5,850 nucleotides of DNA from CAYQVO01 sp964421085 (GTDB lineage: Bacteria > Bdellovibrionota_C > UBA2361 > CAYQVO01): contig CAYQVO010000067.1 in NCBI GenBank assembly GCA_964421085.1, positions 1-5,850 on the forward strand. The letters are read 5' to 3'. The notes beneath the pieces are model-generated. The model did no database searches. It worked only from the letters and a program-made list of their open reading frames with translations, and was not told the origin of the DNA. This document shows, piece by piece, positions 1 to 5,076 of this stretch. How positions within the stretch are numbered: position 1 is the stretch's first letter; every line of letters begins with the position of its first letter. Made by a program: the position numbers and the translations under genes.

Positions 1-29
1 GCAAGACACAGGATTTCTTTACAGTAGAG
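1..29 (+). other. Partial spacer at the window edge
   Basis: These 29 bases precede the first complete repeat and match no repeat sequence. Since spacers here are 38-42 bases, this is most simply the right-hand part of another spacer, so the array continues to the left of the window. Confidence 0.8.
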
Positions 30-982
30 CGCAGTACCCATGACCTGATTACGAAGGGATTGAGACGCGGTGAAGCTCCAGGAGTTGTTCGGACTGGCGG
101 ACACTCGCAGTACCCATGACCTGATTACGAAGGGATTGAGACTAAAAGGTTCTTCTTTTAATATGAGAGAGAATGACTCTGCGCAGTACCCATGACCTGA
201 TTACGAAGGGATTGAGACTTCGCAATCCATTTGTTGATGACGTTAACGGACTTAAGTCCGCAGTACCCATGACCTGATTACGAAGGGATTGAGACTTTGT
301 CACACGCGTACAACACTGCGCTGCTATCGGTAGACGCAGTACCCATGACCTGATTACGAAGGGATTGAGACTAGGTATACCTATAGGGAAAACCTTTCCT
401 GTACTAAAGGGATCGCAGTACCCATGACCTGATTACGAAGGGATTGAGACGGTTGATAGCAGCGTAGTTTCTTCGATTAACGTCTGATCGCAGTACCCAT
501 GACCTGATTACGAAGGGATTGAGACCACATCCCTCTTGCGCTTTTGCGGTCAACCATTCTGCCACCGCAGTACCCATGACCTGATTACGAAGGGATTGAG
601 ACTTTAGCAACTGCTGCTGATCTAGAAATTCCAGCATGACCGCAGTACCCATGACCTGATTACGAAGGGATTGAGACTCAGTGCGGTACAGCACAGTTAC
701 ACCATCCTTACCCTGCGCAGTACCCATGACCTGATTACGAAGGGATTGAGACAGACATTTACTTCTCTTGATAATACAGATATAGAATTTCACGCAGTAC
801 CCATGACCTGATTACGAAGGGATTGAGACCACAGGCTTGCAGGACCGCTTTGCTTGTCGGGCCGTCCGGCGCAGTACCCATGACCTGATTACGAAGGGAT
901 TGAGACTTTGTAACAAGTAGTACAGTACGGTATGAGTTCTTTGTTCGCAGTACCCATGACCTGATTACGAAGGGATTACGAC
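30..982 (+). CRISPR. CRISPR array, 13 repeats of 37 bases, trailer end
   Basis: Repeats start at 30, 106, 182, 259, 335, 414, 489, 566, 641, 716, 793, 870 and 946. Each is 37 bases, begins CGCAGTACCC and ends GGGATTGAGAC. The first 12 are identical and the bases on either side vary, so the repeat borders are exact. The 12 full spacers are 38-42 bases (39, 39, 40, 39, 42, 38, 40, 38, 38, 40, 40, 39) and all differ. Strand call: the 3' end ATTGAGAC resembles the ATTGAAAC-like 8-base crRNA handle of many type I and III repeats, and the only decayed copy is the rightmost, as expected at the trailer end. The leader and newest spacers should therefore lie left of the window. The repeat shows only a weak possible stem (CCT/AGG). 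Spacers over 37 bases are common in type III and some type I systems. I cannot name spacer targets by eye. Confidence 0.98.
946..982 (+). repeat. Degenerate terminal CRISPR repeat
   Basis: This last copy differs from the other 12 at two bases, 978 (G to A) and 979 (A to C), so its end reads GGGATTACGAC. The changes fall in the segment that would form a crRNA 5' handle, but no further spacer and repeat follow, so they should cost nothing. Degenerate terminal repeats usually mark the leader-distal end, which supports the + strand orientation. The two changes also create a second GATTACGA (974-981) next to the normal one (963-970). Confidence 0.9.
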
Positions 983-1003
983 GCCCAGAGCGTAAACGTT
1001 CTC

Positions 1004-1123
1004 TCAGTTACCCGCCAAAATCTTCATGCCTTTACCTTCGCCAACCAGCTTCAGCTCTGCTTTTCCGACGATCTGACCCAAAACTGCAAAACAGCAACGT
1101 TGCGATAGTGGCATCAATCGCAT
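1004..1123 (-). other. Possible minus-strand coding relic, 39 codons
   Basis: On the minus strand an ATG at 1123-1121 opens a 39-residue frame ending at a TGA (1006-1004). The C-terminal half (GQIVGKAELKLVGEGKG) looks protein-like. There is no Shine-Dalgarno sequence before the ATG, and the N-terminal half is less protein-like. It could be the decayed 3' end of a gene once convergent with the array, or chance. I do not recognise it. Confidence 0.2.
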
Positions 1124-1171
1124 TCTACAGGCATATTTCACTCATCGCGAAATGAATAAAAAACGCAAATT

Positions 1172-1182
1172 GAGGTGGGAGG
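1172..1182 (+). promoter_or_regulatory. Ribosome binding site of cas1
   Basis: The purine-rich run GAGGTGGGAGG lies 4 bases before the ATG at 1187. A longer frame from the GTG at 1175 would start inside this run, so the ATG at 1187 is preferred. Confidence 0.75.
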
Positions 1183-1186
1183 AAAT

Positions 1187-2176
1187 ATGGCGACTTTATA
1201 TGTTGACGAGCAGGGTGCTTCTATTCGCATCCGCGGCGAGGAAGTGGCGGTCAAGATAGGTGAAGAGATCGTTCAAACCTTCCCCTTGCATTGGATAGAG
1301 CGAGCCGTGCTTGCCGGAAATGTGCAGCTTTCAACCCAGGCCATGGGGCTCTTTCTCAAACAGGGCATACCTGTTTCTTTCATAACGGTTTATGGAAACT
1401 ACCGCGGCTGTCTTCACCCTGGTTCCCATAAACATGTCGCCCTCCGCATGGCTCAATATGAGCGGTACCGGGACCCCGGATTCCGGTTGAAGCAAGGGAA
1501 AATACTTGTTGGCGCAAAGATCAGGAACAGCCGGAGCTTGCTGCGGAAACATCATAGGGCACATCCGGAGTTTGATTGCGATGCCGAGGTCTCAGGGCTC
1601 TCGATGGAGCTCCAAAAGTCGGAAGACGCCGAAAGTATAGAAAGCCTGATGGGACATGAAGGTAGCGCCTCGAAATGGTACTTCAGCGGATTCGGAAGAA
1701 TGGTGCGGAAAGAGTTTGCCTTTGAGAATCGTTCTCGCAGGCCCCCCAGGGATCCGGTGAACGCGTTGCTTTCGCTTGGATACACACTGCTTTTCAATGA
1801 GATGGTGACGGCGGTGGAATCCATCGGCCTTGATCCGTACCTGGGTTTTCTCCACGAAATCGAGTATGGCAGACCATCTCTCGCGGTCGATCTTGTCGAG
1901 GAATTCCGTTGGATTATCGACGGATTGGCTTTGGCTCTCATAAACCGTGGCGAACTGTCTGCTGAGGATTTCCAGACAATGGATGACGGTGGGGTTCGAT
2001 TGAATGAGAAGGGGCGAAAGCATTTTTACTCCAAGTATGAGGAACGTATGCGGGAAGAGATTCTCCATCGAGATAAGCACGAAACTTACCGCAGAGTCTT
2101 TCTGTTGCAGTCCGAGCATCTCGGCAGGGTAACGCTTGGCGAGGATTCCGAATACCTGCCGCACCTTATGAGATGA
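1187..2176 (+). CDS. cas1: CRISPR-associated endonuclease/integrase Cas1
   Basis: Cas1 is the metal-dependent integrase that, as a Cas1-Cas2 complex, inserts new spacers at the leader end of the array. This copy is 329 residues, a usual length. The N-terminal beta domain starts MATLYVDEQGASIRIRG and contains VLAGNVQLSTQA (41-52), GIPVSFIT (60-67) and YRGCL (72-76), the pattern of single-domain Cas1 proteins of type III and related type I loci. The C-terminal helical domain carries the expected metal ligands: E158 in GHEG, H223 in GFLHE and D235 in LAVDLVEEFR, with E238 nearby. DPVNALLSLGYTLL (189-202) is another family hallmark. It is not fused to Cas4, Cas6 or a reverse transcriptase. It lies about 200 bases beyond the trailer end of the array and heads a co-directional gene string; cas2 starts 12 bases after its stop. 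It appears intact and active. Confidence 0.97.
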   Translation: MATLYVDEQGASIRIRGEEVAVKIGEEIVQTFPLHWIERAVLAGNVQLSTQAMGLFLKQGIPVSFITVYGNYRGCLHPGSHKHVALRMAQYERYRDPGFRLKQGKILVGAKIRNSRSLLRKHHRAHPEFDCDAEVSGLSMELQKSEDAESIESLMGHEGSASKWYFSGFGRMVRKEFAFENRSRRPPRDPVNALLSLGYTLLFNEMVTAVESIGLDPYLGFLHEIEYGRPSLAVDLVEEFRWIIDGLALALINRGELSAEDFQTMDDGGVRLNEKGRKHFYSKYEERMREEILHRDKHETYRRVFLLQSEHLGRVTLGEDSEYLPHLMR

Positions 2177-2181
2177 AGGAG
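2176..2181 (+). promoter_or_regulatory. Ribosome binding site of cas2
   Basis: AAGGAG starts on the last base of the cas1 stop codon and ends 7 bases before the ATG at 2189. An upstream in-frame TTG at 2183 would sit only 1 base from it, so it is unlikely to be the start. Confidence 0.75.
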
Positions 2182-2188
2182 ATTGGTT

Positions 2189-2464
2189 ATGTTCTACGTA
2201 GTTGCCTACGACATGCCGGATACGCGACGAAGGACGAAACTGTTCAAGGCTATGAAAGGATTTGGAAGGCATACCCAGTTCAGCGTGTTCGAATGTGAGT
2301 TGAACACGAAAGGACTAGAGCGGATGGTGAAGAAGATCACATCGTTGATTGAGCCAGCTGAAGATAACATAAAAGTCTATACACTCTGCAAATCGTGCCT
2401 GGGTGTCGTCCGGGTTTTAGGCACGGCTAGGCTGACAAGGAAGCCGGAGACGCTGATTGTGTGA
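2189..2464 (+). CDS. cas2: CRISPR-associated protein Cas2
   Basis: Cas2 is the small dimeric ferredoxin-like scaffold that bridges two Cas1 dimers during spacer integration. The product is 91 residues, a normal Cas2 length. It opens MFYVVAYDMPDTRRRTKLFK: the first beta strand ends in the conserved Asp (D8), followed by the usual Arg/Lys-rich helix. QFSVFECEL (31-39) is the second strand region common to the family, and the DNIKVYTLC stretch is the typical third. The ATG at 2189 is chosen for its well-spaced Shine-Dalgarno sequence. The reading frame ends GTGTGA, and the GTG at 2461 overlaps the stop and opens the next gene's frame, so translational coupling to the downstream nuclease-like gene is likely. 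Confidence 0.96.
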   Translation: MFYVVAYDMPDTRRRTKLFKAMKGFGRHTQFSVFECELNTKGLERMVKKITSLIEPAEDNIKVYTLCKSCLGVVRVLGTARLTRKPETLIV

Positions 2465-3606
2465 AAGGGGTTCGGTTCGGAATGAAGATATTCGGGGAAA
2501 CCTTTTTTGAAATAATTGGGACCGCCTTTCTTTTCCTTGCCGGGAAAAGCCGGGAAGCCACCAAAATTCTCTACGTCCATCGTTGGCGGATTTGGCGAGG
2601 CGCCAAGATAGGCGGACATGCCTTTGCCTCTTCAGTCGGCAGCGCCGCGGGTTCCGCCTACGACGTCGCTTCCCTCAAGCTATTTAACCGGGAACGCCTG
2701 GAAGAGCTGAGGCTGGATATCGAAAAGCAAGGAAGGCGCTATAGGCAACTGGTTGTCGCCCGCATGGAAAATCATCGGCTGGTGGATTCCATAGCGGTGG
2801 GCGGCGACCTGCTGGCCGATATCATGCGAACCGGCCATGTGCCGACCGAAGTAGCAGCAGCCTATTCAGCCGCTTATCCGGGTCTCGCTTTCCGAAAAAG
2901 CTTCACCGACGCGGTCGAGTCCTATGATGGCCGGGAATTGACTGGCTTCATATCAGGGGTTAAAGGAAAGTTGTTCGAGATGAAGTATGTAGACTATCTG
3001 AACAGCGGCAACCTGCCGGAAGGTTATTCGGCCCATCTTGCATCGTCACCTTTTCAGCCCGGCTGGGATATCGGCGTGACCGGCCCCGACGGACACCTGG
3101 CCCAGGTAATACAGATGAAGGCGACCGATTCCGTTGCTTATGTGCGAAATGCCTTGGAACGCTATCCCGACATTGATGTTGTCACGACCGATGAAGTCTA
3201 TTCTTCGCTGCTTCTGAACGGCGCCGCGGATTCTGTAGCAAATTCGGGTATTGCTGACGCAGATCTTACGAGTCATGTGGAACATGCGGTCGAGAATGCG
3301 ACATATCATATGGACTGGACGCCACCGGTTATCTCTCTGGCTCTCATTGCATTCACTTCCTACAATCTGAAGGACGCGGACGCTTATGAGAAAGCCCGTT
3401 GTTTTGGCGACCGTGCCGGCAAGACGTATCTATCGTATCTGTTTGCCGGTTGTGTGCTGGCTGCGACCCAGACCTGGTGGCTTGGCCTGCTTGCGGGCAT
3501 CGGCGCCCGCTGCGCGGCGGCGAAAGGGAGGGATAGGAGGGAGATATTCAAGGAGCTGGAAAGGATACAAGAGTCAAACCGGAAATTGATTGCCGATTGG
3601 GTGTGA
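2461..3606 (+). CDS. Putative membrane-associated PD-(D/E)xK-like nuclease, unrecognised family
   Basis: I do not recognise a named family. Seen in the 381-residue product (GTG start): a hydrophobic stretch at 10-27, a basic segment (RWRIWRG, 41-47), a small-residue-rich stretch (51-68) and a charged, possibly coiled-coil helix (78-108). A central block runs about 165-250, with KGKLFEMKYVDYLN (E173), then GWDIGVTGPDG (D203), then VIQMKAT (Q218, K220) and YPDIDVVTTDEV. Two hydrophobic segments follow (288-302, 323-347), then a charged C-terminal helix. An E...D...(E/Q)xK series is the core signature of PD-(D/E)xK nucleases, and the QxK variant is known in Mrr-like enzymes. DNA cleavage is therefore inferred, not shown. 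The GTG at 2461 overlaps the cas2 stop, with GGAGA about 10 bases upstream; the ATG at 2482 (AGGGG 11 bases upstream) is an equally reasonable start. A 73-base gap follows. Confidence 0.85.
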   Translation: MKGVRFGMKIFGETFFEIIGTAFLFLAGKSREATKILYVHRWRIWRGAKIGGHAFASSVGSAAGSAYDVASLKLFNRERLEELRLDIEKQGRRYRQLVVARMENHRLVDSIAVGGDLLADIMRTGHVPTEVAAAYSAAYPGLAFRKSFTDAVESYDGRELTGFISGVKGKLFEMKYVDYLNSGNLPEGYSAHLASSPFQPGWDIGVTGPDGHLAQVIQMKATDSVAYVRNALERYPDIDVVTTDEVYSSLLLNGAADSVANSGIADADLTSHVEHAVENATYHMDWTPPVISLALIAFTSYNLKDADAYEKARCFGDRAGKTYLSYLFAGCVLAATQTWWLGLLAGIGARCAAAKGRDRREIFKELERIQESNRKLIADWV

Positions 3607-3666
3607 ACTTTACGAGAAAAAAATCACCGGTAAAGCATTAGCGCCCGTAGGGATATTTCCAGAAAA

Positions 3667-3675
3667 GAGGGGTGG
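3667..3675 (+). promoter_or_regulatory. Ribosome binding site deciding a TTG start
   Basis: GAGGGGTGG lies shortly before the TTG at 3680, with GAGGGG ending 7 bases upstream. It supports that start over the more distant in-frame TTG at 3590, which lies inside the previous gene. The GTG at 3689 is a weaker alternative. Confidence 0.55.
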
Positions 3676-3679
3676 AAAA

Positions 3680-4036
3680 TTGTCAACGGTGGAAAAGAAA
3701 CAAACTGAGAACACCTTTGTTCAGAGAATTTTTCGAAAGATACTTTCCGCGTTATTGCGAAAGCGGCAAGAGGAGCGAGTGGGCGTGCTGACATACCGGG
3801 AGGCGGTGCGAAGGCTGCTTTGCTGCAAGCCTTCCTCCGGCGCTCCTTCCCGTGGCGCCCTGATCCGCGAATCGCACGGCCAAGGGTTCCGCCTGCTCTT
3901 CCTCTACCTTGATGAAAAGGGCTTTTCCATAGAGGACAAGGAGCGGGGAGTCGCCCGGCGCGTTCTGGTTGCGGACAGCCTTGACGATGAACTTTCGGAA
4001 TGTTTCGGCGATGGCGACTTGCTCATTTTCGATTAG
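3680..4036 (+). CDS. Small protein with shared C-terminal domain (copy A)
   Basis: I do not recognise this 118-residue protein. The N-terminus is basic and possibly amphipathic (TFVQRIFRKILSALLRKR, 12-29) with no clear membrane span, so it may bind a membrane surface or a partner. The C-terminal part, about 66-118, holds GQGFRLLFLYLDEKG, then RRVLVADSLDDELSEC, then GDLLIFD at the end. This pattern of strand, strand, acidic helix and final strand recurs at the C-termini of the next two proteins. The TTG start is chosen because it has the best-placed Shine-Dalgarno; the frame is open further upstream to 3590. The gene follows the nuclease-like gene after 73 bases. Its stop codon TAG merges with the AGGAGG of the next gene, so the two are surely co-transcribed. 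The function is unknown. Confidence 0.75.
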   Translation: MSTVEKKQTENTFVQRIFRKILSALLRKRQEERVGVLTYREAVRRLLCCKPSSGAPSRGALIRESHGQGFRLLFLYLDEKGFSIEDKERGVARRVLVADSLDDELSECFGDGDLLIFD

Positions 4037-4048
4037 GAGGGAGGAGAC

Positions 4049-4375
4049 ATGACTGGATTTGAATTCGCGCTTATGGGTCTGCTGAAGGCGGCTGTGGCCG
4101 GAGCAATGGCTGGAGCGGTGATTGCCCTCGTGTGCCTTAACTGGGACAGGATTCTCTCCTGGTTTCAGACACGAATGCGCATGAAAATGGAAAATCCGGA
4201 CGCGCTTGGTTTCAGCATTCAGGAAAAGATGAGCAACGGCAGCTACCAGACCGTATACGGAATCATAAATTCCCGTACGCAGCAGGTTATAGACTGCGAA
4301 ACGGTGAGGTCCGATAGGGTGGACAAGCCTATTGCCGATATGCACCGGAATGACGAGATGGTAATTTTTTCGTGA
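4049..4375 (+). CDS. Small single-pass membrane protein with shared C-terminal domain (copy B)
   Basis: This 108-residue protein has one long hydrophobic segment, about residues 7-30, rich in Ala and Gly, followed by NWDRILSWFQTRMRMKM. The positive residues after the span predict a cytoplasmic C-terminal part. Residues 61-108 form the shared domain: NGSYQTVYGIINSRTQQV, then the ETVRSDRVDKPIADMH region, and the end DEMVIFS. A very strong AGGAGGGAGGAG run, overlapping the previous stop, precedes the ATG. No enzymatic motif is visible. By position and domain sharing it is likely a partner of the neighbouring small proteins and perhaps a membrane anchor for the nuclease-like protein or the AAA+ ATPase, which is inference. 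I do not recognise the family. Confidence 0.85.
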   Translation: MTGFEFALMGLLKAAVAGAMAGAVIALVCLNWDRILSWFQTRMRMKMENPDALGFSIQEKMSNGSYQTVYGIINSRTQQVIDCETVRSDRVDKPIADMHRNDEMVIFS

Positions 4376-4399
4376 GATTCAGTTGTGAGGGAGGGACGC

Positions 4400-4795
4400 A
4401 TGTTCGAGTTGATGAGGTTCGACATATTACTGTATTGCGCGCTTGCATCGCTCATTCTGGCCGGAGCGCTTTTCCTGTTCCGATGTATTGTGGATTTTAT
4501 CGAGGGTCTCTGCGAGTGCGCGGGAATGGCTGCGATTGCGACTGTCAAAGCAATCATTGAACTCTGTGTTGATGTGGTGAAGAACTGGATGCAATCGAAA
4601 CGGATCAACCGGACCGACTACGGAAAGATTGTCGGTCAGAAGCTGGCAAGCGGAAAGTACAAGGTTGTCGGCGGGGTCTTTTCTTCAGACAACCGCCACA
4701 GGGCGGCCACAACGTGGGATAACGTCGAACTCGATAATGAGCTTAAATGGAAGCTTGAAGCCGGAAAAGGCACGGCAATAGTCAACCTGGCGTAA
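4400..4795 (+). CDS. Small membrane protein with shared C-terminal domain (copy C)
   Basis: This 131-residue protein has a hydrophobic segment at about 8-30 and a second, less hydrophobic one at about 40-60 (AGMAAIATVKAIIELCVDVV). NWMQSKRIN follows, then the shared C-terminal domain (about 81-131): KLASGKYKVVGGVFSSDN, then NVELDNELKWKLEAG and a final hydrophobic strand. It therefore resembles copy B in layout, with a membrane anchor and then a small soluble domain. The ATG at 4400 is chosen because GAGGGAGGGA (4387-4396) is an ideal Shine-Dalgarno; the GTG at 4385 would start upstream of it. Four cysteines lie at 12, 29, 38 and 40, and one at 56, within or near the hydrophobic part. The TAA stop overlaps an ATG at 4795, but the next gene probably starts at 4807. 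The function is unknown. Confidence 0.85.
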   Translation: MFELMRFDILLYCALASLILAGALFLFRCIVDFIEGLCECAGMAAIATVKAIIELCVDVVKNWMQSKRINRTDYGKIVGQKLASGKYKVVGGVFSSDNRHRAATTWDNVELDNELKWKLEAGKGTAIVNLA

Positions 4796-4796
4796 T

Positions 4797-4801
4797 GGAG
4801 G
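4797..4801 (+). promoter_or_regulatory. Ribosome binding site placing the next start at 4807
   Basis: GGAGG lies 5 bases before the ATG at 4807. It falls inside the frame if the ATG at 4795 were used, and that ATG has no comparable site upstream. Confidence 0.65.
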
Positions 4802-4806
4802 AAGCA

Positions 4807-5076
4807 ATGTGGGTTCTTTTTGCAATAATGATTCTCCTGACTGAATGCTATCTTCTCACGAAAGTCGCCACGACGAAGCTCGGTGTAAGACTCGAGAAGA
4901 GTTTTTGGGAATGCTATGCCATCTTTTGCCTTGCGCTTCCTCTGGTCTCACTGGGAGTTCTGCTGGCGTTAGGCGTGCAGCCCCCCTGCGCATGTGGCGC
5001 CGCGGGAACCGTGATGCTTGTAAACGGAATATTCACCGGGGTGTTCGTGGATACCGGCTTGAAATTGGATGAATGA
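4807..5076 (+). CDS. Small multi-pass membrane protein, unrecognised
   Basis: This 89-residue product is almost wholly hydrophobic. Probable membrane segments are at about 1-17 (MWVLFAIMILLTECYLL), 35-57 (through FCLALPLVSLGVLLAL) and 63-84. Short charged loops (KLGVRLEKS) and the tail KLDE lie between and after them. It lacks the C-terminal domain shared by the three preceding proteins. The ATG at 4807 is preferred over the one at 4795 because of the GGAGG just upstream; with the earlier start four residues would be added. The stop TGA overlaps the ATG of the ATPase gene (ATGA), a hallmark of translational coupling, so it is probably made in step with the ATPase. Its size and hydrophobicity would suit a membrane subunit or anchor, but no function can be assigned. 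Confidence 0.8.
   Translation: MWVLFAIMILLTECYLLTKVATTKLGVRLEKSFWECYAIFCLALPLVSLGVLLALGVQPPCACGAAGTVMLVNGIFTGVFVDTGLKLDE

Larger units (their letters stand above)
983..1186. other. Spacer region between array and cas1, no convincing gene
   Basis: About 200 bases lie between the last repeat and the cas1 start. I see no further repeat copy, tRNA or clear rho-independent terminator. An imperfect hairpin (GAGCG/CGTTCTC, 988-1003) has no T tract. Near-promoter hexamers such as TTGCGA at 1100-1105 lack a convincing -10 partner at 16-18 bases. A promoter for the cas1 operon is expected here, but I cannot place it. Confidence 0.6.

Noticed and set aside
404..793. Minus-strand 129-codon open frame with an internal repeated peptide
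   Set aside because: It runs through several CRISPR repeats and spacers; the repeated peptide is the translated repeat. It is not a gene.
988..1003. Hairpin after the array as a terminator
   Set aside because: The stem is short and imperfect, and no T tract follows.
1175..1186. Four-codon N-terminal extension of cas1 from a GTG at 1175
   Set aside because: The GTG lies inside the purine-rich Shine-Dalgarno run, and homologous Cas1 proteins begin near the M-x-T-L-Y-V motif at 1187.
1592..2272. Minus-strand 226-codon open frame opposite cas1 and the start of cas2
   Set aside because: It is a shadow of cas1, whose + strand frame carries the family motifs; there is no start signal of its own. 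The shorter minus-strand frames at 1331-1564 and 1552-1941 are rejected for the same reason.
3386..3589. Internal + strand frame inside the nuclease-like gene
   Set aside because: It is Arg-rich, low-information sequence without a ribosome binding site, fully inside a longer convincing frame.
3607..3679. Promoter in the 73-base gap after the nuclease-like gene
   Set aside because: The stretch is fairly AT-rich, but I could not find a -35/-10 pair with proper spacing. Still the likeliest place for an internal promoter.
3752..4345. Minus-strand 197-codon open frame
   Set aside because: It spans two + strand genes with strong ribosome binding sites and a shared C-terminal domain; the minus frame has no recognisable features.
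4845..5072. Second + strand frame within the small membrane protein gene
   Set aside because: It lacks a good start signal; the overlapping frame has three clear hydrophobic segments, a GGAGG and a stop/start overlap with the ATPase.
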